Positions 1-7,529 are shown, numbered from the stretch's first letter. The stretch: 26,268 nucleotides of DNA from JBNJEM01 sp051745935 (GCA_051745935.1 JBNJEM010000028.1:1-26268), one strand, 5' to 3'. Numbers and translations are program-made. The notes: a model not told the origin generated them from the sequence alone.

Positions 1-208
1 GTTTTTTAGGTGTCTTAGAGGTCCTTTCGTCTCAATACCGGCGAAACGAACGGCGCAACAATATGGATGGCAACGACTTGGAGTTTTTCCTCACCCCAGT
101 GTTCGGGGCGGCACGATGGCGGGGGGGGGCCGTTGTGCGGGAAGTGTACTGGGTGCTCGGTCGGTTGGGGCGAATCGGCACGTCGACTTTGGGGTAAGGA
201 ACTTTCAT

Positions 209-871
209 TTGGCTCTGAGTGATACGGCAGTACCCAACTACGAGTTGCGTGATCCGGATGTGCGGTTGATGCTCCAGGTGCGCGATGACAATGCCGCGGC
301 ATTTGAAGAGTTGGTGTTGCGCTATCAGAGTCGGTTGATGACGGTTTTGGAGCAATTGATGCAGAGGCGGGACGTCGCGGAAGACTTGGCGCAAGAGGTG
401 TTCATGCGGGTTTTTCGGGCGCGCAAAACATATCAGCCCGGCGCGAAATTCTCGACGTGGCTTTTCACCATTGCCAATAACGTAGCCAGCAATTCGCTTC
501 GTTCGCTGGCGCGGCGTCGCGAGGTGAACCTTTCGCCGCGCCGTGAATGGGAAACGACTTCCAATCCGTTGGAGCACATGGCTTTGGATTCGAGCGGTCT
601 GATGCCGACGCGGCAGCTGGACCGATCGGAGCGAGCCGAGATGGTTCAAGCGGCCATTCGATCCTTGAACGAGCGGCAGCGTTTGGCGCTGTTGCTGTCG
701 AAATTCGAGGGGATGAGTTATGCCGAAATTGGCGAAACGATGGATCTTTCCGCCCAAGCGGTTAAGTCGCTGCTCTCGCGGGCACGAGGCAACTTACGGG
801 TGGCTTTGGAACCGTACCTGAAAGAGGGGGTTCTGCCTGGCACAAGCGAAGAAGAGGACGCCTCGGGGTGA
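209..871 (+). CDS. ECF-type RNA polymerase sigma factor
   Basis: This is a sigma-70 family factor of the extracytoplasmic-function group, which directs RNA polymerase to a dedicated promoter set. Region 2 is visible as AFEELVLRYQSRL, then DVAEDLAQEVFMRVFRAR and FSTWLFTIANNVASNSLR. Region 4 follows as LNERQRLALLLSKFEGMSYAEIGETMDLS with a helix-turn-helix ending SLLSRARGNLR. I place the start at TTG 209 (LALSDTAV...), because a GTAAGGA ribosome-binding site lies 8 nt upstream. The frame stays open back to an ATG at 116, but the added residues look like translated GC-rich leader that includes a long G run. About 220 aa, a normal ECF length. The next gene is a membrane anti-sigma-like protein, which supports regulation by sequestration. 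The regulon is unknown. Confidence 0.88.
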   Translation: MALSDTAVPNYELRDPDVRLMLQVRDDNAAAFEELVLRYQSRLMTVLEQLMQRRDVAEDLAQEVFMRVFRARKTYQPGAKFSTWLFTIANNVASNSLRSLARRREVNLSPRREWETTSNPLEHMALDSSGLMPTRQLDRSERAEMVQAAIRSLNERQRLALLLSKFEGMSYAEIGETMDLSAQAVKSLLSRARGNLRVALEPYLKEGVLPGTSEEEDASG

Positions 872-969
872 GACGCCGGGGGGGATGGCCGCCAGGGGCG
901 GCGAGCGTATTCGGGCCGACTTGTATGGGGATCGCCGTAAATCTAATTGTGGATCGCTGGTTTGTTTTC

Positions 970-1479
970 ATGTGTAATGCCAATTCCTACAACGCGGACG
1001 GTGAGGTTGACGAGCAACTCGTCGCTTATTTGGACGGGGAGCTCGATGCGGAGAGTGCGTTGGATGTTGAACGGCGGCTGGCGGAAGACGCGAGCTTTCG
1101 CCGCGACTTGCAGCAGCTCCAGGGCGTGTGGGACGCGCTCGATGAGCTTCCCAAATCGGAGGTCGATGAGTCCTTCACTCAAACCACGGTCGAAATGGTG
1201 GTCCTGTCGACGGAGCAGGCGATTGAGCAACAGAGACACAGCGAGGCGCGGAAAAAGCGAAGTTGGTGGCTGTTGGCGGGGGGCGCCCTGGTTGGAATGG
1301 CCTTGGCCAGCTTCTGGTTGACCCGCTTGATGTTGGAGCGGCCCAACCAGCAATTGATGCGAGATCTTCCGGTGATCGAGGATATCGAGTTGTATCGCGT
1401 CGCTGACAGCGTGGAGTATCTGCACTTGTTGGAAGAATCGGGGTTGTTCAACGACGAGGAGGTGGGAGATGCGTTATAG
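970..1479 (+). CDS. Anti-sigma factor-like membrane protein
   Basis: A single-pass membrane protein of about 169 aa encoded directly after the ECF sigma gene. Residues 10-60 form a short acidic helical domain (DEQLVAYLDGELDAESALDVERRL) typical of anti-sigma domains that hold an ECF factor. A transmembrane helix follows near residues 98-118 (WWLLAGGALVGMALASFWL), then a C-terminal part of about 50 residues. I see no HxxxCxxC zinc motif of the classic ZAS domain, so it is a zinc-free variant. The ATG at 970 is chosen because the conserved-looking domain starts just after it. The frame is open upstream to a GTG at 868 overlapping the sigma stop, and the ribosome-binding site at 970 is weak. The stop overlaps the next start by 11 nt, so the three genes should be co-transcribed. 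Confidence 0.72.
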   Translation: MCNANSYNADGEVDEQLVAYLDGELDAESALDVERRLAEDASFRRDLQQLQGVWDALDELPKSEVDESFTQTTVEMVVLSTEQAIEQQRHSEARKKRSWWLLAGGALVGMALASFWLTRLMLERPNQQLMRDLPVIEDIELYRVADSVEYLHLLEESGLFNDEEVGDAL

Positions 1480-2758
1480 TGCTTTCGCCGTCCTTGGGTT
1501 CGTGGGGTTCGTGCTAATGGCCGGTCTGCTGTTCTTCCAAAACCTGATGGCTGAAACCGAGGTCTTGGATCAACGCCGCGCGCAATTGCAACAAATGTCG
1601 GACGCGGAAAAGACGCGATTGTTAGAGAAAAAAGAGCGATTTGAGGCGCTGTCCGCCGCTGAGCAGGACCGGTATCGGGTGTTGCACGAGAAGCTAGTGG
1701 ACGATCCGCGGTATGAAGAGCTGCGTGCCACCTTGCAGCGTTACAGCGATTGGTTCAAGACCATCACGCCGACCGATCGGGCCGAATTGGCCAAGTTGGG
1801 CCCCGAGGATCGCCTGGCCCGCGTCAGGGAATTGATGGATGAACAGGCCACGGAGCGATTTCGATTGATGGTCAATCAGGTATTCAAATCCAAAAACCTG
1901 CTCAACCGCCAGGATTTGGACGTGATATGTGAGTGGACGGATACCTTTCTTCGCGGTCACGCGGACGAGATACTAGCGACGATGCCTGACCAGGAGCGTT
2001 TTGCGAAGATGAGAGCGCAGTTCGATCCGGACAGACATATGCACTGGCTTCGTTTTCTTTACTTTCGACACCATCCCATGCGGTTCCGCGGCCCGCCGCC
2101 ATCAGATCGCCCGTCAAGTTTCCCGCCGAGGGGAGGGGCGAGAAGCGAGGGGGAACGGGGGCGAAAAGCCGAGCCCACGTCCGCGGAGGCGGAGGAGGAT
2201 CTGTTTGATAAGCTGCCTGAACCCTCGCCGGACGAGGTGGCGAAATTGAAGAGCCAGGTGTCCCGGGAAGCCCGGGATGTTCTCGAAAAGGCCACCGAGG
2301 AAGGTGAACGGACGCGAATTATTCAGAATTGGATGCGGGCGGCGTTCTTGAGCCGCATTATGCCGCCCGTCAACCGTAAGGAGCTGGATCGATTCGTGCG
2401 CGAATCGTTGAGCAAAGACGAACGAGAGTGGTTGGAATCCATGCCACGCGATCGGATGTACCACGAATTGCGAAAACTGTATTTCCGCAAACGTTTTCAT
2501 GGTGAGCGACACGAAACGAGGCGGCGAGGAGGTAAGCGACGGAAAGACAGTGACTTCAGGTCGCGAGGCGATCCCCGCGAGCGACCGCGAAGAGACCGGC
2601 GAGGCGACGAGCCGGGGTTTGGCGATGGCCCCGGCCCCCCTCGGGGCCCAGGCCGAGGGGGCCGTCCGGGGCCACGCCGAACACGGGGCGACTCGCCCCA
2701 CGAAGGCCCTCCGGTCCCATCCGAAGCAAAACCGCAAAAGGGCGTGCCGGAGGGATGA
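1469..2758 (+). CDS. Membrane-anchored hypothetical protein, third gene of the ECF operon
   Basis: I do not recognise a named family. The 429-aa product begins with a signal anchor (residues 5-24, AFAVLGFVGFVLMAGLLFFQ), so most of it probably lies outside the cytoplasm. A charged helical stretch (30-120) leads into two similar segments, about 123-201 and 272-343. Each is helical and ends in an MP..R..........L..LYFR pattern, indicating an internal duplication. A Pro/Arg/Ser linker (203-245) joins them, and the last 85 residues are a low-complexity Arg/Gly/Pro/Asp tail. The ATG at 1469 has a strong GAGGAGGTGGGAG upstream and overlaps the anti-sigma stop, implying translational coupling. Its position in a sigma/anti-sigma operon suggests a role in sensing or in the controlled envelope process, which is inference only. 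Confidence 0.75.
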   Translation: MRYSAFAVLGFVGFVLMAGLLFFQNLMAETEVLDQRRAQLQQMSDAEKTRLLEKKERFEALSAAEQDRYRVLHEKLVDDPRYEELRATLQRYSDWFKTITPTDRAELAKLGPEDRLARVRELMDEQATERFRLMVNQVFKSKNLLNRQDLDVICEWTDTFLRGHADEILATMPDQERFAKMRAQFDPDRHMHWLRFLYFRHHPMRFRGPPPSDRPSSFPPRGGARSEGERGRKAEPTSAEAEEDLFDKLPEPSPDEVAKLKSQVSREARDVLEKATEEGERTRIIQNWMRAAFLSRIMPPVNRKELDRFVRESLSKDEREWLESMPRDRMYHELRKLYFRKRFHGERHETRRRGGKRRKDSDFRSRGDPRERPRRDRRGDEPGFGDGPGPPRGPGRGGRPGPRRTRGDSPHEGPPVPSEAKPQKGVPEG

Positions 2759-2820
2759 CGCGGTACACAGGTGAGTTGTTTCGGTGAGTCGGTCCCGGCG
2801 AGGAGGGCGCGGTGTCTCGG

Positions 2821-4014
2821 TTAATCGTCTCGAGGAGGGCGTTGGCTGAGTGGAAACGCCGTGGCGGGCCAACGATTCCGGGGGCTCCTGGATAACGGCG
2901 GCAAGGTCGTGGATAGATAATAGGCACGGGGGACGCTCATGTCCAACAGGGTGTTCAGATGACGTTCCTCCGCTGTTGATCGACCCAGGCCGCTGAAAAT
3001 GGGCAAAGAAAAAGGTTCCTCGTATTCCACCACTCGAACACGCTTCGTCTCGAGTCGCGCCAGTTCAATGGCCCGGGTGATCGCGTCTTCCACGAACCCG
3101 ATTTCGTCCACCAGTCCATGGTTTTTGGCTCTCGCGGCTGGAAACAGCTCGCCAGTGGCCAAATTACGCTCCGTTTCGGGGTCCATCAGGCCTCCTTCTT
3201 GATTTGCCTGGCGGAGCCGAGGACGGCCAGCTTTGACGATGGACGTGAATCGATTGAACAAGTCATTGACCTGCTGTTGAATGATCTCTCGATCCGATTC
3301 GCTCATGGGTTTTGTCATGCTGAGTAACTGTTTTCGGGGGTGGCTGACGACCGAGTCATTCTGGATGTCGAACCTGGCCAGCAATCCGCTCAAATCGTAG
3401 TGGGGCACGATGACACCGATCGATCCGGTGGTCGTCGTCGGTTCGGCGAAAATCGCTTTCTTCTGATCCCCTACCGCCATGGACACGTAATACCCGCCAC
3501 TTGCCGCGATACTCCCCATGCTCACGACGAGGGGGATGTCACGCTCCTCCCGCAACCGCTTCAAATGATGGTATATGTAGTCGGAGCTGGAGACCGTGCC
3601 GCCGGGTGAATCGACGCGCAACACCACCGCTTTCACTTGCTGGTCCTCGCGCACGCGGTCGATCTGCTGTTTCACAAACCCGTCGCCCTTCAAAATGATG
3701 CCTCGCACCGCAATAATGGCGACCTTTTCGTCGCCCCCTTTCGCGCCGGAATGAAATTGTTCGCGGATTCCCTGACTGGTATCGAAATAGGCGCGACGAG
3801 CGGACCACTGGCTGAACAAGAGGAGTGCGGTGAGCAAAAAGCCAACCCAGCCAATCGCGGCCAGAAGTCGGCGGCCACGAGAACGAGCCGGCTGGAGCAC
3901 GACGTGGACCGGTGAGCTGGGCCACGACGTGAAACCGGCGGCGGCGTTTGGGGTCGGCGCATTGCGGGTGGACTCGTCCGGGGTCGGGGGCGGAGTGTGG
4001 TCTGAATCATTCAT
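2821..4014 (-). CDS. sppA: Signal peptide peptidase SppA, S49 family
   Basis: A membrane-bound serine protease that degrades signal peptides and membrane-protein fragments. A Pro-rich cytoplasmic N-terminus (1-48) precedes one transmembrane helix (about 49-68). The S49 fold follows with VLRVDSPGGTVSSSD (132-145) and SMGSIAASGGYY, where Ser172 is the expected nucleophile. By comparison with Bacillus SppA, the general-base lysine should be Lys228 (HPRKQLLSMTKP), 56 residues on, close to the family spacing. At 397 aa it is the short single-domain form. The ATG at 4014 has an upstream CAGGAG. The C-terminal 40 residues are Pro/Arg-rich and probably unstructured. It is convergent with the ECF operon, separated by 62 nt, and I see no clear terminator between them. 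Confidence 0.92.
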   Translation of the reverse strand: MNDSDHTPPPTPDESTRNAPTPNAAAGFTSWPSSPVHVVLQPARSRGRRLLAAIGWVGFLLTALLLFSQWSARRAYFDTSQGIREQFHSGAKGGDEKVAIIAVRGIILKGDGFVKQQIDRVREDQQVKAVVLRVDSPGGTVSSSDYIYHHLKRLREERDIPLVVSMGSIAASGGYYVSMAVGDQKKAIFAEPTTTTGSIGVIVPHYDLSGLLARFDIQNDSVVSHPRKQLLSMTKPMSESDREIIQQQVNDLFNRFTSIVKAGRPRLRQANQEGGLMDPETERNLATGELFPAARAKNHGLVDEIGFVEDAITRAIELARLETKRVRVVEYEEPFSLPIFSGLGRSTAEERHLNTLLDMSVPRAYYLSTTLPPLSRSPRNRWPATAFPLSQRPPRDD

Positions 4015-4370
4015 GATTCCCGAGGCTCCTGTTGTGAAAGTGGGGTTGGCGGACGGGATGGTAGAAGCCGGGGCGCGGCAACGCGGCTCGATTCATCGCC
4101 GTTGAAGCGGAAAGCGGGGCGCCTCGCTCCCGTGGCATGCCGCCGTACGGGGCATGTCACGAAGCCTGAAACGCCGCGCCGGTGGTGTTTTCGGCGTGAA
4201 GCTGCGTCGGTTTTGCGTGAATATCGTAAGGTCTCTTTCTGGCTGCACGGCATTCCCGGCTGCGGAGTGGTGAAAACAGTGGAGCTGTTTTGAACCGGGG
4301 CGGTTGAAGGAGGCGGGAGTGCCGTGACTCATTTTCCGGGAGCCGTGGGACGACATTTTAAGGATCATAT

Positions 4371-4469
4371 TTCAGGCGGTTGGCTTCTTCCGGGTGTCAC
4401 GCTGCCCGACGCAAGCCGTCCTCCCGTTGGGCGGACTCGCGGCGGAGAAAGTCATCCGCGACCGGTATA
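4371..4469 (+). repeat. 99-nt interspersed repeat, copy 1
   Basis: First of four copies of a non-coding repeat in this window. It runs from TTCAGGCGGT to CCGGTATA and differs from copy 2 at about 5 of 99 positions. The core from GCAAGCCGTCC through GGACTCGCGGCGGA is nearly invariant in all copies. A TCGCGG (4437-4442) / CCGCGA (4456-4461) inverted repeat lies near the 3' end. This copy lies about 360 bp upstream of sppA, pointing away from it, and about 900 bp upstream of the gene at 5373. Confidence 0.9.
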
Positions 4470-4532
4470 GATACCGCAGTCGGGCAAAAGTGCCCCAAGC
4501 CGCCAACCGCCAAGGGGCCCAACCCATCCCGT

Positions 4533-4566
4533 ACTGGTTCATTATACGAAGACTGCTTGAACCAGT
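4533..4566. repeat. Perfect 9-bp inverted repeat
   Basis: ACTGGTTCA at 4533-4541 is matched exactly by TGAACCAGT at 4558-4566, with a 16-nt spacer containing TTATAC. It could be an operator or an RNA hairpin in the sppA/isomerase gap. No gene starts close to it, so the role is open. Confidence 0.5.
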
Positions 4567-5180
4567 TCGTGCCCTTTGTGAGCGTTTCAAGTATAAGTCA
4601 CCGGATGCGGGTGGTCAAACTGCCGTTCTCCATGGGCACGGTATGGGCATGGCGCGCGGGGTAAGGAAACGCTCCAAGTCAGTGCGAGCTGTTTTGTCGC
4701 GACTTGCGCCCGGGGTGCCTGCGTTGAACGAAGGACGAAAGGGACCGCAAGGACCAAGGGAACGACGTGGGGGATCGGCACGGACGCCATTGAAGGTGGT
4801 AACGGATAAGCAGGGGGAGAACGCGGAATATCTGCCTCCCCTCTCTTTCTGGATCCGTGCCGCCATCGGTGGGCCCACCGTGGCATCAGGAACACCGCTG
4901 GTGATGGTCACGGCGCGGGTGGCGAGGTCTTCGGCTTCGGGAGCGAGGCCACGCGACAAATGCTGTAAGCCTGCTTCCGCTAGTTTTCCCAATTTGCGGG
5001 GTTTCCATCGGCCCACGGCGCGCGGGGGGTGGCTCTGTCTGGTATTGCCATGATCCACGTCATCCAGCTAAGCTATAGCCTGCTTGGACCGTTGCCGGTT
5101 GAAAACCGAGAGGGTGAAGTGTTCCACGGTGAGGGAGAAGGTAGGCGCTGACGGTTTGTGGGCATGAGGAGCCGGCCGGA

Positions 5181-5304
5181 GTGTTGGAGCCCGTAACAAA
5201 ATGTGGTCCTCGTTTCCAAAGCCCCCTTGGATTATGGGGTATCCGCGTGCTTTTGTGATGGGGTCTTGGGAGCCGGAACCGAGTTTTGTTACGGGGTGTT
5301 GGAG
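5181..5304. mobile_element. MITE-like element with 12-bp TIRs and 9-bp flanking direct repeats
   Basis: CCCGTAACAAAA (5190-5201) is the exact reverse complement of TTTTGTTACGGG (5284-5295), bounding a 106-bp segment. Immediately outside both ends is the same nonamer, GTGTTGGAG (5181-5189 and 5296-5304), as expected for a target-site duplication. The inverted repeats extend inward imperfectly (GGTYC after a 3-nt mismatch). The segment is far too short for a transposase, so it would be non-autonomous. Caution: a degenerate copy of the right end (TTTTGTGATGGGGTCTTGG, from 5251) lies inside the element, so local repeat shuffling is an alternative. Its right edge is 68 bp before the start codon at 5373. 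Confidence 0.5.
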
Positions 5305-5372
5305 ACTTCTGTCGGATTGCAGTGTGAAGGCATGGCATCCCGAAGTGCGCTTTCCCAAGGAGGAGTGAGGTT

Positions 5373-6122
5373 GTGTTGCTTGCAGCATCGACGGAGTGTT
5401 TTCGCGACTTGCCTTTATACGAGGCAATAACCCGGTTGGCCGATCTGGAATACGCCAACATCGAAATTGCGATTCATGAGGATGGCGCGCAGCTGCGACC
5501 CTCGCAGGTCGAGGCCAATTTCGACCAATCCGTAGGAATGTGTACGGATACGCGGCGGCTGAATGTCACCGCCTACAGCGTCAAGATCGCGGCGGCTGGC
5601 GAGGATTATTTTCGCCAATTCGTTTCCATTTGCCGGTTGGCCAAAGCAACCAAGGTGGTGACGCTGGTCGTTCCGAGCGCCGAGATTGGAACTCCGTTCA
5701 ACGAAGAGGTGGAGCGGTTGCGGCGGCTGGTCGATTTGGCTTCACTGGAAGGAGCTCGCGTGGGCATGTTGACCACCATTGGGTCACTGACCGAGGACCC
5801 CGACACGGCGGCCGTGCTCTGTGACAACGTGAAAGGACTCGGCCTCACTCTGGATCCCACGCACTACCTCTGTGGCCCCTATTCTCATCGAAGCATCGAC
5901 AAGCTGATGAAATATGTGTACCACGTCCACTTGCGCGACTCAACCAAAGACGCGTTGCAGGTCCGGGTCGGGCAGGGGGCCATCGAATATGGCCGGTTGG
6001 TCAATCAGCTGCGGACCGCCAACTATGATCGTACGTTGAGTGTGCATATGGAGCCCCTACCAGGGGTCGATCATAGTGGCGAAATGCGGAAAATGCGTCT
6101 GTTGTTAGAGAGTCTCCTGTGA
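5373..6122 (+). CDS. Sugar phosphate isomerase/epimerase-like TIM-barrel protein
   Basis: A 249-aa protein of the xylose isomerase-like TIM-barrel family (AP endonuclease family 2 fold), soluble and probably metal-dependent. The expected metal-site residues are visible: Glu31 (ANIEIAIHE), Asp161/His164 (LTLDPTHYL), His184-x-His186 with Asp189 (YHVHLRDS) and Glu227 (SVHMEPL). The strand-5 position that usually reads E-N is here MLTTIGSLTEDP, so the substrate may differ from well-studied members. The start is GTG 5373, preceded by a near-consensus AAGGAGGAG at 5358-5366. It stands alone: sppA diverges far upstream, and a hairpin at 6145-6166 lies just downstream. The substrate cannot be told from sequence. 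Confidence 0.82.
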   Translation: MLLAASTECFRDLPLYEAITRLADLEYANIEIAIHEDGAQLRPSQVEANFDQSVGMCTDTRRLNVTAYSVKIAAAGEDYFRQFVSICRLAKATKVVTLVVPSAEIGTPFNEEVERLRRLVDLASLEGARVGMLTTIGSLTEDPDTAAVLCDNVKGLGLTLDPTHYLCGPYSHRSIDKLMKYVYHVHLRDSTKDALQVRVGQGAIEYGRLVNQLRTANYDRTLSVHMEPLPGVDHSGEMRKMRLLLESLL

Positions 6123-6144
6123 GTACGGACTGCGAAAGGCTCTA

Positions 6145-6166
6145 CGATGGCCGCCAGAGGCCATCG
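6145..6166. terminator. Perfect 8-bp hairpin after the isomerase-like gene
   Basis: CGATGGCC (6145-6152) and GGCCATCG (6159-6166) form a perfect stem with a 6-nt loop, 22 nt past the stop at 6122. There is no T run on either side, so it may be a REP-type palindrome or a weak terminator between two convergent genes. A related GATGGCCGCCAG string occurs at 884-895. Confidence 0.45.
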
Positions 6167-6290
6167 AGGGCGGGGGGGCATCGAGGGGGCGCGGAAATCG
6201 CAATCAGGCAGTGACGCATTCTGGCCCGGACGGACGGTCTCGCGAGGGCATGCTGGCACGCACATATGACCAGTGAATTTCATCTGCCCA

Positions 6291-7040
6291 TTACTCGCCG
6301 GCTTCGTGGGCGGGGGGTTCGAGAACATCACGCCAGAACCGGGGCAAGCCTTGAAAGGCGGCTTGGTAGGTGGATTCCAATGGGACGTTGATATACCGAT
6401 CGGCGTTCAAGAACAGGGGCATTTCAGCCAGGGGGCTGCCCGCGGATAGATGTTCGACATAGGCTTCCGGAGAAGGTCCGGCCACGTATGAGGCAAGTGT
6501 CAGGTTTTCTCGGTCAGGAAGTTCATAGGCCTCGTCGTCGAAGCGTTCCCAGATCGCACCGTGAATTCCCGCGGGATCATGGGGACCTGGAGGCAGTAGA
6601 TCAACCAGCAACACGTGAACACCGCGCCATAAAGCTCCTTCCGCCTTGTCCGCGAATTCATTGACATGGGTGAAGCGGTCTTTGTTGGCAGGGGACACGA
6701 TTTCGATCAATGCGATAATCTGATGTCCGCTGACATGGCGAATGGCCAACGTCCGCCGTTTGATGCGGGCCGTGGGGGGCGGTGACAGTTTTCGGCTTAC
6801 TCGCGGCGGGGCTTCCGCGACCGCCACGCCACCTTTGTCCCGCGTGGTGTCGGGCAAGGAAGCTGGAGTCTGGAGCGTGAGGACATCGGCGATCAGCCGC
6901 CCACCATGTTGTTCCGGCAGCGCATAATAGCTGGGCGGCAATACGCCGCTGTTGAGTGCTTCGCTCAGATGCGTGATCCAGGCTGTGTGGAATGCGTGAA
7001 ACGTGCCTACATTGACTCGCTTCCAGTTGTGAACGGTCAT
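6291..7040 (-). CDS. DUF4058 family protein
   Basis: A 249-aa protein resembling DUF4058, a family of unknown function common in planctomycetes and cyanobacteria. Matching features are the N-terminal VHNWKRVNVGTFHAFHTAWITHLSEALNSGVLPPSYYALPEQ block, the central IRHVSGHQIIALIEIVSPANKDR strand-rich region with conserved E and K, and VLLVDLLPPGPHDP. I use ATG 7040 (MTVHNW) because family members begin near the (H/I)xDW-like motif and GGGAG lies about 7 nt upstream. An in-frame ATG at 7064 would add 8 residues. No signal peptide or membrane segment is seen. It is convergent with the isomerase-like gene. The fold loosely recalls Uma2/PD-(D/E)XK-type proteins, but I do not claim nuclease activity. 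Confidence 0.8.
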   Translation of the reverse strand: MTVHNWKRVNVGTFHAFHTAWITHLSEALNSGVLPPSYYALPEQHGGRLIADVLTLQTPASLPDTTRDKGGVAVAEAPPRVSRKLSPPPTARIKRRTLAIRHVSGHQIIALIEIVSPANKDRFTHVNEFADKAEGALWRGVHVLLVDLLPPGPHDPAGIHGAIWERFDDEAYELPDRENLTLASYVAGPSPEAYVEHLSAGSPLAEMPLFLNADRYINVPLESTYQAAFQGLPRFWRDVLEPPAHEAGE

Positions 7041-7214
7041 CCCGATTCTCCCGTGTCCCATCATCTTTTTCCGCTACCCAGTCTAATCTCTCTTGCCACT
7101 TCGTTACAGGCTAGAAAAGGCACGCCGTGTATCGCCATGTTGATCGAGCGACGCGGCTTTTCCAAGGAAGTGCAAGAAGGTTATAAGAATCTAGCCGATT
7201 GGCGGCTCCCCACG

Positions 7215-7232
7215 TCAGCCTTTCCAGGCTGA
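7215..7232. repeat. REP-like palindrome
   Basis: TCAGCCT (7215-7221) and AGGCTGA (7226-7232) form a perfect 7-bp stem with a 4-nt TTCC loop, extendable by two pairs that include a G-T wobble. It shares its core with the palindrome at 7277-7300, which lies in the reverse orientation. Confidence 0.6.
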
Positions 7233-7276
7233 TGCCGGTCAATGGAGAATCCCATCGCGTCTCGCGAGATCCGCCG

Positions 7277-7300
7277 GTGTCAGGCTAGAAAGGCTGACAC
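7277..7300. repeat. REP-like palindrome
   Basis: GTGTCAG (7277-7283) and CTGACAC (7294-7300) pair perfectly around a 10-nt GCTAGAAAGG loop. The reverse complement carries the same AGCCTTTCTAG core as the neighbouring palindrome at 7215-7232. Confidence 0.6.
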
Positions 7301-7486
7301 GCCCCAATCAGCTAAACCGTTACAACAGGTTTGGAAACGACGCCCATTGGGTAAGGGCTTCAATCGACTCCTGACAACGGCCATCTATCTCGGCCTCGTG
7401 CTTTTGTGGCTTCATGTTTGTTAACGTAGTGGCCGCGGTGACCTCGAATCTTGCACGGCGGTGGCTCCGTGGGTGGTTTCGCCATA

Positions 7487-7529
7487 GGTGTACAAATGCT
7501 ATTGACTCTGTACACCCGTATATTATACT
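7487..7529 (+). promoter_or_regulatory. lexA promoter overlapped by a perfect 8-bp inverted repeat
   Basis: A sigma-70-type promoter is visible: TTGACT (7502-7507), a 16-nt spacer, and TATACT (7524-7529). Overlapping it is GGTGTACA (7487-7494) and its exact reverse complement TGTACACC (7509-7516), 14 nt apart; the second arm falls between -35 and -10. Each arm contains the self-complementary hexamer TGTACA. A repressor bound here would block polymerase, which suits LexA autoregulation. That it is the LexA box is inference, since I know no established operator for this lineage. The ATG of lexA is about 180 nt downstream, so the leader would contain repeat copy 2. Confidence 0.62.

Larger units (their letters stand above)
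4015..5372. other. Long gap with repeat copy 1, a palindrome and a MITE-like element
   Basis: About 1.36 kb between divergently transcribed sppA and the isomerase-like gene. Open frames exist on both strands, but their translations are rich in Arg/Pro/Ser and have no recognisable motif, so I call none. The stretch holds repeat copy 1 (4371-4469), a 9-bp inverted repeat (4533-4566) and a 106-bp element with terminal inverted repeats (5190-5295). A GGGGAG/CTCCCC pair lies near 4814-4843. Between 4600 and 5180 I see nothing else specific. Confidence 0.6.
7041..7486. other. Gap with three related REP-like palindromes
   Basis: No convincing gene. Three versions of one palindromic motif occur in about 200 bp: a partial copy near 7106-7124 (ACAGGCTAGAAAAGGC), TCAGCCT-TTCC-AGGCTGA at 7215-7232, and GTGTCAG-N10-CTGACAC at 7277-7300. 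Read in one direction they share a CAGCCTTTC(C/T)AG(G/C)CTG(A) core. They look like repetitive extragenic palindromes rather than regulatory sites for lexA. Confidence 0.6.

Noticed and set aside
1..208. Upstream gene or ECF-type promoter at the window start
   Set aside because: No coding signal and no clear AAC/CGT-type -35/-10 pair could be identified; the long G run only extends a spurious N-terminus.
4394..5053. Open frame of 219 codons on + starting inside repeat copy 1
   Set aside because: The start lies in the repeat, the composition is Arg/Pro/Ser-rich without motifs, and the frame is explained by high GC.
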